Shown here one piece after another: positions 28,857-38,561 of a stretch of 64,000 bases of DNA. A program made the translations under genes and the position numbers. Location: NCBI GenBank assembly GCA_963841885.1, contig CAWJEK010000023.1, forward strand, positions 22,864 through 86,863, written 5' to 3'. The notes beneath the pieces were generated by a model that searched no databases, had not been told where the DNA came from, and saw nothing but the letters and a program-made list of their open reading frames with translations. The stretch comes from Bog-756 sp963841885. GTDB lineage: Bacteria; Actinomycetota; Acidimicrobiia; Acidimicrobiales; RAAP-2. The number at the start of each line of letters is the position of its first letter. Position 1 is the stretch's first letter.

Positions 28857-29930
28857 GTGGCGACGGCCGTGTCGGCCCCGACCGGCCTGACCAGCCTGCA
28901 GCGCATCCTCCTGGAATCGGTCTTCCGGGCCATGACCGGGCACGCCATCCCCCTGGAGGACTTCGATCCGTTGGGGGCCGCCGATCTGGCCGAGGTGCTC
29001 CGGCACCGGAACCTGGCGTTCCGGACCCGCATCGTGCAGGTGATGCTGCTGGCCGCCCTGGTGCTCCGACCCCTGCCGGAGTCCGTGGTCGACCAGGTGG
29101 GGGCCTGTGCGTCGGAGCTGAGCGTCGACGAGTCCCTGATCGGGGTGGCCCGGCGGTTCGCGTCGGGCTCGCTCGGGCTCGCCGCCATCGACTTCGAACG
29201 GAACGGCTACACCTCCGAGTGGCGGCCCGACTCGGCGTCCGAACTCCACACGTCGAAGGAGCTGGCCACCGTGTGGGACCTGGCCGTCGACGACCCCGAG
29301 CTCGCCCGACGGTGGTCCGACCTCGGCCGCCTGCCGGCGGGCAGCCTCGGCCAGGGCGTCCTCGCCCTCTACCGGACGAGGGGTTTCGTCTTCCCGGGGC
29401 TGCCGGGCTCGGCGCCCCCCCTGCTCGCCCAGCACGACTGGGTCCATGTGCTGGCCGACTACGGGACGACGGTCGAATCGGAGCTGGAAGTGTTCGCCTT
29501 CATCGCCCGGGCCAACGACGACATGCGGGCCTTCTCCCTCCTGGCCATGGTGGTCTCCCTCTTCGAGACCGGCTACCTCCGGACCGGAGCCGGGTTGTTC
29601 GAGGCGAGCCCCGGCCACCTCTCGTCACACGAAGGGGTCGCCGTCCGGATCGCGGACGCCATGCGGCGCGGGGCCCTCTGCCGCGACTCCGTGACCGGTG
29701 CCGACAGCATCGACTACCTCCACTTCGACTGGTTCTCGATCGCCGACCTGCCGGTGGACGAGGCCAGACGGAGGTTCGGTGTGGTCGACAAGGGGGCGGA
29801 GGCGGTCGCCGCCGGCTCGGTGGGTCCGTGGGACCCGGGGGGCATCAGTGAATTCCAGCTCGCCGCCGGCCGTGAGCTGGCGGCCCGTGAGGGCCGGACG
29901 TACCAGCCCGACGGTTCGGTCGCCTCCTGA
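28857..29930 (+). CDS. Coq4-like protein
   Basis: A 357-residue protein with the block AQHDWVHVLADYGTTVESEL, which fits the Coq4 signature HDxxHxxxGYGTTxxGE (the Gly before Tyr is Asp here and the last Gly is Ser). Coq4 proteins bind zinc and act in ubiquinone head-group decarboxylation/hydroxylation in eukaryotes and proteobacteria. Actinobacteria normally use menaquinone, so the role here is unclear. GTG 28857 is the start in the open frame. ATG 28775 lies in another frame and would fit a longer N-terminus only with a one-base correction. Convergent with the ABC permease gene at 29943. Confidence 0.75.
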   Translation: MATAVSAPTGLTSLQRILLESVFRAMTGHAIPLEDFDPLGAADLAEVLRHRNLAFRTRIVQVMLLAALVLRPLPESVVDQVGACASELSVDESLIGVARRFASGSLGLAAIDFERNGYTSEWRPDSASELHTSKELATVWDLAVDDPELARRWSDLGRLPAGSLGQGVLALYRTRGFVFPGLPGSAPPLLAQHDWVHVLADYGTTVESELEVFAFIARANDDMRAFSLLAMVVSLFETGYLRTGAGLFEASPGHLSSHEGVAVRIADAMRRGALCRDSVTGADSIDYLHFDWFSIADLPVDEARRRFGVVDKGAEAVAAGSVGPWDPGGISEFQLAAGRELAAREGRTYQPDGSVAS

Positions 29931-29942
29931 AGCGAGTCCGCC

Positions 29943-31117
29943 TCAGGCGTCGCGGGTCACCATCCGCCACGCCCCGAGGACCGTCCACACCACCAACCAG
30001 CCCACGATCACGCAGACGGCCACAGTGCGCGACTCCGGCACCAGCATGATCTGCCCGGTCGGTCCGTTCCCCCCGAAGGGTGACGGTAGGCCGGCGGGTT
30101 CCAGATGGCTCATGGCCAGACCGACGATGCCGCGCTGGGCGTTGATCAGGTGCGAGATGACGTTTCGACTCAGCACCGGGGTGAGGATGACCTCGAGGAC
30201 GATCATGAGGATCACGGGCACCGTACGTTGGCCCATGAGCGATGCCCAGTCCCACCACGAACCCGATGGTCGCCTCCAACAGGACCCACAGGCCGGAGTC
30301 GATGATCAGCGTCGTCGGCGGCTCGAGGAAGTTGCGGTGGTAGTCGACGTAGTCCAGGTTGGCGATCTGCCGGGCGGCGGCCGCCACCTGAGCATGGGTC
30401 ACCGGAGCTGTCGTGGTGGCGCCGGGGCCGATCTTGATGCCCGGTCCGTTCCCGTTGCCGCAGTTGACGCTGTTGACCACCTGGATGAGGTCGGAGTTCG
30501 GCCCGATGTCGAACCCGAAGTTGCAGATGACCTCGTCGGCGTGGGCCGTCGCCCAGCTGTCCAGCGCCGGCTGGGACAGACCTGCGGGGACCTTGACCCC
30601 GTCGTAATTGAGCTGGGTGGGAGCGGCCAGGATGCAGACCGTGCACACGATGGCGAAGCCGACGGCGACGATCGGCAGCACGATGGCCAGGCCCGCCGGG
30701 ATGCGCGCCAGGTAGAGGGCCAGCCGCGACCGTCCGGTGATCACCAGGTGTCGGAACATCCCCTCGGTGAGGTCGACCGACCCCGCCGTGCAGCCCACCG
30801 TGGCGGCCACGATGAACCCGAAGATGAACAGCACTCCGGCGACGAGCGTGGTGAAGATGCTGTACCCGCCGGCCGGCCCGTAGGACTTCGGGTCGACGGC
30901 GTGGGAGACCAGCCGGAAGGCCAGGAACACCACCGGGAGACCGATGTTGACGCGAGGAGGGTGATCATCAGGCCCCTGCGCTCGGCGGAGTTCCATGAAG
31001 CGGGTCGTGATCATGGCTCCAGGTGGGGATCCACGAGCCGCGGTGGTCGGGGCGGTGGCTCAGCGGGACCGGTGCCGGCCCGGGGGCGGTGGCGTCGACG
31101 GGGGCCATGGTGGTCAT
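29943..31117 (-). CDS. ABC transporter permease (ABC-2 type), several frame breaks
   Basis: A membrane protein of about 390 residues with segments LPVVFLAFRLV, FTTLVAGVLFIFGFIVAATV, AIVLPIVAVGFAIVCTVCIL, LIIDSGLWVLLEATIGFVVG and a final SRTVAVCVIVGWLVVWTVLG. Between them lies an extracytoplasmic region of about 100 residues with two Cys. The start ATG 31117 overlaps the stop of the ABC ATPase gene (ATGA). Frame breaks occur near 31010, 30970 and 30230. With the ATPase it forms an exporter or a membrane-stress transporter; the substrate is unknown. Confidence 0.8.
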
Positions 31118-32087
31118 GGGGACTCCCCCAGTCGGCTGGTGACCTGAGGAACCACGATTCGAGCGAGGCCTGCACGAGCTGGAGCCGGTAGACCGAGATC
31201 CCACCCTCCACCAGCACCCGGTTGACCTCGGCGATGACGTCGCGACCGGTGTCCGACGGGAGGGTGAGCACGATCCCGTCGGGTGCCACCTCGCAGTCGG
31301 CACCGGGCACCGTGGTGCCGAGCAGCGCCGACGCCACCACGGGATCGGAGCACTCGACCTCGACCCGGACCGACGAGCCCGAAAGCAGTTGCGAGATGGA
31401 GCCCTGGCGGATGACCCGTCCCCGGTCGACGATGGCCACCGCGTCACAGGTCCGCTCGACCTCGTCGAGGAGGTGGGACGAGAGCATCACGGTGCGCCCC
31501 TCGGCGACGAGCCCGAGGATCATGTCGCGCATCTCCTGCATGCCCGCCGGGTCCAGGCCGTTCATGGGTTCGTCGAGGATGAGCAGCTGGGGGTCGCCGA
31601 GCAGACAGGCCGCCACGCCGAGGCGCTGGCGCATGCCCATCGAGTACTTCGACACCTTGTCGTCGGACCGGTGGGCCATGCCCACCCGGTCGAGGGCGGC
31701 GCCGATCCGGTCGCGGGCGGCCGGCTCGCGGGCGGCCGCCAGGATCTGGAGGTTCTGCCTTCCCGTGAGGTGCCCGTGGAACCGGGGCTCGTCGACGATG
31801 GCACCGACCCGGGCCAGCGCCTCGGCCCGGTGGCTCGGGACCTCGTGACCGAGCAGCGACATCGTGCCGGCGTCGGCGTGGGTCAGCCCGAGCAGGACCC
31901 GGATGAGCGTCGTCTTGCCGGCCCCGTTCGGGCCCAGGTAGCCGAAGGCACATCCCCGGGGGACGAGGAGCTCGACATCGTTGACGGCGACGTTCCCCCC
32001 GAAGCGCTTGGTCAGACCGTGGGTCTCGACCGCCCAGTCGCTCCCGGTGCGGGCCGGGTCGGGGTGGTCGGCGAGGGCCGTGGTCAT
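31114..32087 (-). CDS. ABC transporter ATP-binding protein, one frame break
   Basis: About 324 residues. Walker A is LGPNGAGKTTLIRVL, the ABC signature YSMGMRQRLGVA, Walker B LLILDEPMNGLD, and the switch His follows in MLSSHLLDEVE. This is the CcmA/DRA type that pairs with ABC-2 permeases. The last ~80 residues form a regulatory tail. The frame breaks near 31150; the corrected C-terminus VTSRLGESP ends at 31114, overlapping the permease start. The gene is divergent from a PadR regulator gene, with 185 bases between the two starts. Confidence 0.9.
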
Positions 32088-32256
32088 CGGTCCGCGCCTC
32101 CGTGGTGATGGGCGTGTGGAGGCATGCGTCGATCCTCCCCCTGGTCCCGGCCCCTGACAATCAGGGACAACCCGCACCGCCCTCGGGGTCGACCCGCAGA
32201 ACGGGGGCGGACGGACCCTGCCCCGACGTCCCGGACCGACTCCCTTGCGCAGCAAG

Positions 32257-32288
32257 CTACCATCCGACTATCATGCCACACATGGTAG
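32257..32288. promoter_or_regulatory. Inverted repeat overlapping the padR start
   Basis: CTACCAT (32257-32263) and ATGGTAG (32282-32288) form a perfect inverted repeat with an 18-base spacer that contains the start codon at 32273. PadR proteins often bind such sites to repress themselves and a divergent transporter. Confidence 0.5.
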
Positions 32289-32636
32289 AGACGGGTGGTC
32301 GCCGGACACAGCTCCTCCGGGGGGCCCTGGACCTCTGCCTCCTCGCCGTGATGCGCGACGGTCCGGCCTACGGGTACGAGATGACCAAGCGACTGCGGGC
32401 GAGGGGGCTGTCGGTCGTGGGCGAAGGCTCCATCTACCCCCTGCTCGGCCGGCTCGAGCGCGACGGCCTCGTCGACACGTACCGGGCGGCCAGCAACGGC
32501 GGTCCGCCGCGGCAAGTACTACCGCCTGTCCCGCCTGGGGGAGAAGGCGCTCGGGGCGGGCATCATCGAGTGGCAGGAGACCCGGGACACGGTCGACGCC
32601 GTACTCGGGCCCGTCGATACGGAGGTGACGTCGTGA
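32273..32636 (+). CDS. PadR family transcriptional regulator, one frame break
   Basis: About 121 residues. The winged helix reads LLRGALDLCLLAVMRDGPAY with GYEMTKRLRARGL and GSIYPLLGRLERDGLV, then the wing strand KYYRLSRLGEKAL after the frame break near 32512, where RQVLPP should continue as GKYYRLS. PadR proteins commonly repress ABC exporters. This one is divergent from the ABC operon at 29943-32087 and overlaps by GTGA with a membrane-protein gene downstream, the usual PadR partner. Confidence 0.85.
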
Positions 32637-33219
32637 ACGGTTTCGTGGACGCCTGCCGGCGCGAATGGAAGCGCATCGGCGTGGACGATGCGGTGGCCAA
32701 CGAGATGGCGGCCGATCTCGAGGCCGACCTCGCCGAAGCCGAGGCTGACGGCGTCGCCCCCGAGGAGGTGCTGGGCAACGCCGTCTTCGACGCGCCGTCG
32801 TTCGCGGCGTCCTGGGCCGCCGCCCGCGGGGTGGTCACCTCGGCGCCCACCTCGCCGGGATCGGCCCGGCGGTGGGTCCTGGCCGGAGGAGCCGCGGTGT
32901 CCCTCGTCCTCGTGGTGGTCGGCGTCGTCCTGCTCGGACCGATCCAACGGGCGTCCGTCGCGGTGGCCGCCACCCGTCACTCCATCGTGGTGCCCATTCC
33001 GGGGGTGTTCGCCTCCCCCCGTCAGACGATCTTCGGTCCCGGGGTCTTCGCCCATCCCGTGGTCGACAGCGGTCCGCTGCGGGCCCTCGGCCTCCTGCTG
33101 TTCCTGGTGGGTGTGCCGGCGTCGCCGTGGTCCTGTGGTCGTGGCGGTCGCGGCGGCGGTCGGCCCGCACCGACCCGCCCGGATTCGACGACAGCGTCCG
33201 GATGCCCAGCTACCTGTGA
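32633..33219 (+). CDS. PadR-associated membrane protein (HAAS/DUF1700-like), one frame break
   Basis: About 195 residues. The cytoplasmic N-terminus (WKRIGVDDAVANEMAADLEA onward, with AEADGVAPEEVLG) is the short helical domain typical of HAAS/DUF1700-like proteins encoded after padR. Two membrane segments follow: WVLAGGAAVSLVLVVVGVVL and LRALGLLLFLVGVAGVAVVL. The second continues correctly only after a frame change near 33115, ending RMPSYL. The GTG overlaps the padR stop, so the pair is co-translated and probably senses a membrane signal for PadR. Confidence 0.7.
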
Positions 33220-33280
33220 CGCCGGCGGACGACACCCTTAGGCGCCATCCGTCCTTCGGGGTCGGGACGGGGGTCGGGGT

Positions 33281-33911
33281 TCAGGCCGGGGTCGGGTCCA
33301 CCAGCAGCGTCGCCACCGCCCGGCGCAGCATGGCGCCGAGTTCGTCGGACGGCAGGGAGGAGAAGACGTCGCCGGAGAAGGCCAGCGCCGCCCATCACGC
33401 GCGCCGATGGCGCAGGCCATCCGCACCCGGTGCTCGGCGGGGACCTCCTCGTTGGCCAGCACCTGGCGGAAGCGCTCCTGGATGTCCTCGTGCTCGCCGT
33501 CGTGGCCTCGCGGTGGAGTTCCTCGATGGCGGCCTGGTTCCGCTCGTGGAAGATGAACAGGGCCCGGTGCGGCCAGCATCTGGTCGATGAGCCCGTCGAG
33601 GAGCCGGGCCCACGACTCGGGCGAGGCCTCGTCGCCCAGGGCGGCCAGGGCGTCGCGGCCGAACTCGTGGAGACGCATGTGCAGCGCCATCAGGATCTCG
33701 TCCTTGCTGGCGAAGTGGTAGTAGATCGCCGCCTTGGTGAACCCCAGCCGCTCGGCGATCTGGCGCAGCGACGTCTTGTCGTAGCCCTGGGTGGTGAAGA
33801 GCTCGAGGGCGATGTCGAGGATCCGCTCCCGGGTCGGTCGCCGCCCGCGGCCCCGTCCCCGGGTCCGGCTCGGCGGCCGTCGACGGGACTCCGGTCTGAC
33901 GTCGTGGCCAT
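33281..33911 (-). CDS. TetR/AcrR family transcriptional regulator, several frame breaks
   Basis: The HTH is clear: RERILDIALELFTTQGYDKT, SLRQIAERLGFTKAAIYYHF and SKDEILMALHMRL. After that the frame breaks near 33560, 33510 and 33400, yet legible pieces such as HEDIQERFRQVLANEEVPAE and the tail LLVDPTPA before the TGA at 33281 show that a full-length regulator of about 210 residues is meant. ATG 33911 is the likely start, with another break before the HTH. Divergent from the drrA-like gene at 34000; the intergenic repeats at 33930-33990 are probable binding sites. Confidence 0.8.
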
Positions 33912-33929
33912 GGGCCCATTCTACTTGAC

Positions 33930-33990
33930 GACCGGTAAGTTGACCCTTACCATCCGGCAGTAAGTCGACACTTGCTGACCGACCGGTAAG
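33930..33990. repeat. Repeated GACCGGTAAG elements in the TetR/drrA divergent promoter
   Basis: GACCGGTAAG occurs at 33930-33939 and exactly again at 33981-33990, with CTTAC (33946-33950) and GTAAG (33960-33964) facing each other between them. The stretch is the AT-richest part of the neighbourhood and lies between two divergent starts. The second copy also forms the ribosome site region of the plus-strand gene (TAAGGAG). It is likely a TetR operator cluster. Confidence 0.6.
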
Positions 33991-33999
33991 GAGACGGCC

Positions 34000-35006
34000 A
34001 TGCCCGACGACGCCATGATCCGGGCCGAAGGGCTGACCAAGCGCTACGGCGAGACGCTGGCCCTGGCCGGCGTCGACCTCGACGTCCCGGCCGGGTCGAT
34101 CCTGGCCGTGCTCGGGCCCAACGGCGCCGGCAAGACCACGGCCGTCCGCATCCTCACCACCCTGGCCATGCCCGACGCCGGCCGGGCCTGGGTCGCCGGC
34201 CACGACGTGGTGACCGAGGCGGCCGCCGTCCAGCGCAACATCGGGGTCGACCGCCCAGGACGCCACGCGTCGACGGCCTGCTGACCGGTCGCCAGAACCT
34301 GGTGATGATCGGGCGGCTGAGCGGCCTGCGCCGGTCGGACGCCCAGGACCGGGCGGCGGAGCTCCTCGAGCAGTTCGACCTGACCGACGCCGCCGACCGG
34401 GTGCTGACGGGCTACTCGGGCGGCATGCGCCGCCGGCTCGACCTGGCCGCCGGCCTGGTCACCCGACCGCCGGTCCTCTTCCTCGACGAGCCGACCACCG
34501 GGCTCGACCCGACCAGCCGGGTGCGCATGTGGGACGTCATCCGGGAGCTGGTCGCCGACGGGGTGACCCTGCTGCTCACCACCCAGTACCTCGACGAGGC
34601 CGACGAGCTGGCCGACCGCATCGTGGTCATCGACCACGGCCGGGTCATCGCCGACGGGACCTCGGCGCGAGCTCAAGGCCGACACCGGTGGCGCCCGCCT
34701 CGAGGTCACCCTCACCGAGCCCGCCGACGAGGCGGCCGCCGCCCTGGCGCCCTTCGTCGTCGGGCCCGTCCACGTGAGCCACGACGGCCGGCGGCTGCGG
34801 GCACCCGTCCGCAGCGGATCGGGTCTGGCCACCACGGTGGTGCGGGCGCTCGACGGCGCCGGCATCGCCGTCGACGACGTCGAGGTGCACCAGCCCTCCC
34901 TCGACGACGTGTTCTTCGCCCTCACCGGTCACCCGAGCGAGCCGGACGCCGACGGTCGGGTTCGACCGAACCCGAACCCGTCCCGACCGCGGGGGTGGGC
35001 GCATGA
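34000..35006 (+). CDS. DrrA-type ABC transporter ATP-binding protein, several frame breaks
   Basis: An ATPase of the daunorubicin-resistance type. Walker A is LGPNGAGKTTAVRIL, the signature YSGGMRRRLDLAAG, Walker B VLFLDEPTTGLD and the H-loop equivalent LLLTTQYLDEAD (Gln replaces His, as usual in DrrA). The C-terminal domain ends PSLDDVFFALTGH, a DrrA hallmark. Frame breaks near 34250, 34670 and 34965 interrupt it. About 335 residues. The stop overlaps the permease ATG by ATGA. With DrrB it should export a hydrophobic compound, under control of the divergent TetR. Confidence 0.88.
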
Positions 35007-35854
35007 CCACCACCGCCCTCGCCCCCACTCCCCCGATGGCCCGACCCCGTCCGGACGGCATCGTCCGCAAGGTCTCCGACGTCGTCGCCCTCACCGGTCG
35101 CAACCTCGTCCACATCGCCCGCGAGCCGGCGCAGCTGTCGGACGTGACCGTGCAGCCCGTGCTCTTCACCCTCCTGTTCGTCTACGTGTTCGGCGCCGGC
35201 GTGTCGCTGGCGGGCGGTCACACGTACGCCAACTTCGCCATCGCCGGCCTGCTCGCCCTCAACCTGACGACCTCCGCCATGGGAACGGCCGTCGGGCTCA
35301 GCACCGACCTCAACACCGGGGTCATCGACCGGTTCCGGACGCTGCCCATGTGGCGGCCGGCCGTCCTGGTCGGACGCTCGCTCGCCGACCTCCTGACCGC
35401 CGTCGTCTGCGCCGCCATCGTGGCCGTCACCGGACTGGTGGTGGGCTGGCGACCCGGTGGCTCCTTCGGGACCACCATCGCCGGCTTCGCGCTGTTCCTG
35501 TTCTTCAGCTACGCCCTGTCGTGGGGGTGCGCCTGCCTGGGCATGGTGTCCAAGGGGCCCGAGTCGGCGCAGGGCGTGGGCCTGGTCATCCTCTTCCCCC
35601 TGGCCATCGTGTCCAACGCCCTGGTGCCGACCCAGCGGATGCCCCTGGTGCTCCGCACCGTGGCCGACTGGAACCCGGTGAGTGCGGTGGCCTCGGCGGC
35701 CCGCGAGCTGTGGCAGAACCCCAATCCGTCGGCCACCATCCACGCCTGGCCGATGCAGCATCCTCTGGCCGCGTCGCTGCTGTGGTCGGTGGGGCTACTC
35801 GCCGTCTTCGCTCCGCTGGCCACCCACCTCTACCGGCGCCGCACGTCGAACTGA
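35003..35854 (+). CDS. DrrB-type ABC-2 permease
   Basis: A complete 283-residue permease with six hydrophobic segments, beginning near VTVQPVLFTLLFVYVFGAGV. The motif AIVSNALVPTQRMP followed by DWNPVSAVASAARELW is typical of the DrrB/ABC-2 family. Translationally coupled to the ATPase gene. It forms the membrane half of a multidrug or metabolite exporter. Confidence 0.92.
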   Translation: MTTTALAPTPPMARPRPDGIVRKVSDVVALTGRNLVHIAREPAQLSDVTVQPVLFTLLFVYVFGAGVSLAGGHTYANFAIAGLLALNLTTSAMGTAVGLSTDLNTGVIDRFRTLPMWRPAVLVGRSLADLLTAVVCAAIVAVTGLVVGWRPGGSFGTTIAGFALFLFFSYALSWGCACLGMVSKGPESAQGVGLVILFPLAIVSNALVPTQRMPLVLRTVADWNPVSAVASAARELWQNPNPSATIHAWPMQHPLAASLLWSVGLLAVFAPLATHLYRRRTSN

Positions 35855-35875
35855 GCGGATCGGCGGAGGACCGGC

Positions 35876-37099
35876 TCAGGCCCCCAGCCGGTCGAGCAGC
35901 CGATCGGCGGCGGCCCGCCCGGACCGCAGGGCCCCTTCCATGAGCCCGGCGAAGTCGCCCGCCAGGTGCTCCCCGGCGAAGGCCACCCGGGCGAAGGCCG
36001 GGTCGAGGAGGTCGGCGTCGCCGGGGCGGTCCCTCACGGTCCGAGCGGAGTAGGACTCCCCGGCGAAGCGATCGTCGTTCCACGTCGTCACGACCGCCCG
36101 GTCGACATCGAGGGACAGCTCCGGACGCAGGGTGGCCGCCGCCCGGGCCCATGCCGACGGACCGTCGTAGGCGCCGAGACGACCCAGGGCCTCCGGGGAG
36201 CCGGCGAAGCAGTGGAGGACGGACTGCACCGATCCGGTCCCATCGGTCGCCGTCCAGCACCAGTAGCGGCCGCCCACCGACATGACGGCACTGGCGGACG
36301 GTCGACCCCGGACCGGCACGTGCAGCTTGGCGTTGTGGGCCAGTCCGGCCCGCCGCCAGACCTCACGGGTGGACGCCGGAGGTGCCGGATCGAAGGACAA
36401 CGTGCGGACCACCGCCAGGGGCAGCGCCACGATGGCGGCGTCGGCCTCCACCTCTCCGCCGGTCGTCGCCACCCGGACGGTGTCGCCCCGGTGGTCGAGA
36501 CCCAGCACCTCGGTGTCCAGCCGGACGGGGGTCACCAGCTCCGACGCCAGGGCCCGGGCGATGCGCTGATTTCCGCCGTCGACCCGCCAGGAGTCCCGGG
36601 TGTCGACGTCCACGAGGGGGTCGAGGGCGGTGGCGGCCGCCAGTTCGTCGGCGGACAGCCCGTCGGTGAGCTCGAGTCGGGCCAGGACGGTCTCGACCGC
36701 GTCGCGCCGGGCGTCGATCCCCTCGACCAGCGACCGCAGCGAGGTGCCGGGGGGTGCCGCCCGGGCGGCCCGCCGCAGGGCCGTGGCGGCGTCCACCAGC
36801 TCCCGTTCGGTGACGTCCGGGCCCTGGCGGGGATCACGCCGGTAGTAGGACATCGATGTCGGGGCGATCCCGATGCCGTGCCGTCGGGCCACGGCGCGCA
36901 GCTCCCGGTAGTCGTCGAGCACGAACTCGGCGCCGCGCTCGATCACGTGCTCGGCGCCGTCGACCTCGAGTACGTCGGACCAGACACGGCCTCCGACGCG
37001 GTGCCGGGCCTCGACGACGACGACCTCGCACCCCGCCCCGGTGAGGACGACGGCGGCCCGGAGCCCGGCGAACCCTGCTCCGAGGACGGCGACGCGCAC
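35876..37099 (-). CDS. Flavin monoamine oxidase family protein
   Basis: A 407-residue FAD amine oxidase. MRVAVLGAGFAGLRAAVVL is the dinucleotide fold, VVVEARHRVGGRVWS the adjacent GG-doublet motif, and the C-terminus FARVAFAGEHLAGDFAGLME is the second FAD block. GNQRIARALASE is the usual central substrate-domain start. It should oxidise a primary or secondary amine or a similar hydride donor. No membrane anchor is visible. Convergent with drrB and co-directional with the pirin gene 41 bases upstream. Confidence 0.9.
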   Translation of the reverse strand: MRVAVLGAGFAGLRAAVVLTGAGCEVVVVEARHRVGGRVWSDVLEVDGAEHVIERGAEFVLDDYRELRAVARRHGIGIAPTSMSYYRRDPRQGPDVTERELVDAATALRRAARAAPPGTSLRSLVEGIDARRDAVETVLARLELTDGLSADELAAATALDPLVDVDTRDSWRVDGGNQRIARALASELVTPVRLDTEVLGLDHRGDTVRVATTGGEVEADAAIVALPLAVVRTLSFDPAPPASTREVWRRAGLAHNAKLHVPVRGRPSASAVMSVGGRYWCWTATDGTGSVQSVLHCFAGSPEALGRLGAYDGPSAWARAAATLRPELSLDVDRAVVTTWNDDRFAGESYSARTVRDRPGDADLLDPAFARVAFAGEHLAGDFAGLMEGALRSGRAAADRLLDRLGA

Positions 37100-37140
37100 G
37101 GGCGGATGTTAGGCCACCGCGGTCGGCGGCGACCCCGCCG

Positions 37141-38169
37141 TCAGGCGGTCCGGACCGACCGCTCCTCGAGGCGCCCGTCGGCGTGCCGGGCGAACCGCCC
37201 GGCGTGGCGGGGCTGCACCGGATCGTCGGTGGGCCAGGGCCAGCCGCCGAACCCGGTCGTCTGGTAGTCGGTGATGGCCTGCTCGATGCCGGCCCGGTCG
37301 TTCATCACGAACGGTCCGTACTGGGCGACGGGCTCGCCGATGGGGCGCCCCTGCAGCACCAGTACCTCGGCGCCGACGGGACCGGCGGCCACCGCCACGG
37401 GCTCGTCGGGGTGCACGACCACGCCGGTGGAGGCGTCCACGGTGTGCCCGCCCACCGACAGCGTCCCCTCGAAGACGTACAGGGTGCGCACCACGTCGGC
37501 CGACGACGCCGGTGGGACGACCCATCGGGCCGACGGATCGAGCACCAGGTGCCAGATGGCCACGTCGGCCCCGGGCCGCGACGCGTACGAGTCGGGGGGT
37601 GCGGGCAACGGCCGGGTGCCGTCGATCGGGCCGGCGATCACCGTGAGCTCACCCTGGCGGCCCTCGTCGTCGGTGAGGGCCAGGCGGGGGATGTCCTCGT
37701 CCCACAGCATGGTGAAGTACGGCTCGACCATCTTGTCCTCGGCGGGGAGGTTCAGCCAGATCTGGAACAGCTCGGTGGTGTTGGGACCCCGGGTGTCGAC
37801 CAACGGGAACATTTCGCAGTGGACGATGCCCGCACCGGCGGTCAGCCACTGGACGTCGCCCCGGCCGAACCGGGCGGTGGCACCGAGGGAGTCCGAGTGG
37901 TCGATGAGGCCCCGCCGCACGAAGGTGACCGTCTCGAAGCCCCGGTGCGGGTGCTGGGGGAAGCCCGGGACGACGCTGCCGTGGTACATGCTCCAGCCGT
38001 CGGCCCCCGAGAAGTCCATGCCGAGGTCGCGGGCCTCGAGCGAGGCGGCCGGCCCCAGGTGCTCGTTGGCCGCCGGGTAGCGGTCGAGGTGGTGGACACA
38101 GAACAGGAACGGGTCGGCGGTGCCCCACTGCCTCCCGAGCGGGACGGTCTGGATCACCGGGTCGAGCAT
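37141..38169 (-). CDS. Pirin family protein
   Basis: A 342-residue bicupin. PHPHRGFETVTFVRRGLIDH-type block (here QHPHRGFETVTFV) provides two His metal ligands, and GDVQWLTAGAGIVHCEMFP the third His and Glu, so the N-terminal metal site is intact. FQIWLNLPAEDKM and the C-terminal cupin (LYVFEGTLSVGG) are also typical. Bacterial pirins have quercetinase-like or regulatory activity; none can be chosen here. Confidence 0.93.
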   Translation of the reverse strand: MLDPVIQTVPLGRQWGTADPFLFCVHHLDRYPAANEHLGPAASLEARDLGMDFSGADGWSMYHGSVVPGFPQHPHRGFETVTFVRRGLIDHSDSLGATARFGRGDVQWLTAGAGIVHCEMFPLVDTRGPNTTELFQIWLNLPAEDKMVEPYFTMLWDEDIPRLALTDDEGRQGELTVIAGPIDGTRPLPAPPDSYASRPGADVAIWHLVLDPSARWVVPPASSADVVRTLYVFEGTLSVGGHTVDASTGVVVHPDEPVAVAAGPVGAEVLVLQGRPIGEPVAQYGPFVMNDRAGIEQAITDYQTTGFGGWPWPTDDPVQPRHAGRFARHADGRLEERSVRTA

Positions 38170-38274
38170 GACAACGACACTACCGATCGACGACCGCGCC
38201 CCGCCGTGCGGCCGCCGGTGACGGGAACCGGTCCTCTACCGGGCCGGGAGGCCCGTCCGGTACCGTGGCCGGGG

Positions 38275-38511
38275 ATGGAGGACGAGCGGACGCAGTGGTT
38301 CGGGAAGAAGGAGGGCCGCCTCGGGTTCGGGCCGCTCACCTGGCAGGGCCGCGCCGCCACCTTCCTCTACGTGTTCCTCGTCTTGGTGGCCCTGGTGCTC
38401 TACCGCTCGCTGTCGCTCATCGCCCTGGTGGTGACGGTGTACACGATCGTCTTCGTCCTGCTGGTGGCCTTCAAGTCCGATCTGATGGAGCACTGGCCGC
38501 CCGGGCAGTGA
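38275..38511 (+). CDS. Small membrane protein of unknown function
   Basis: A 78-residue protein: a charged start (MEDERTQWFGKKEGRLGFGP) carrying a short WQGRAATFLYVF turn, then two hydrophobic stretches (FLYVFLVLVALVLY and SLIALVVTVYTIVFVLLVAF), and a short polar tail. A two-helix inner-membrane protein with both ends probably cytoplasmic. It stands alone between two convergent minus-strand blocks. Function not recognised. Confidence 0.65.
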   Translation: MEDERTQWFGKKEGRLGFGPLTWQGRAATFLYVFLVLVALVLYRSLSLIALVVTVYTIVFVLLVAFKSDLMEHWPPGQ

Positions 38512-38561
38512 CCCCCCGGCCGTGGTCCGCCGGGCGGCGACCCGCCGGGCCGCGACCCGTT

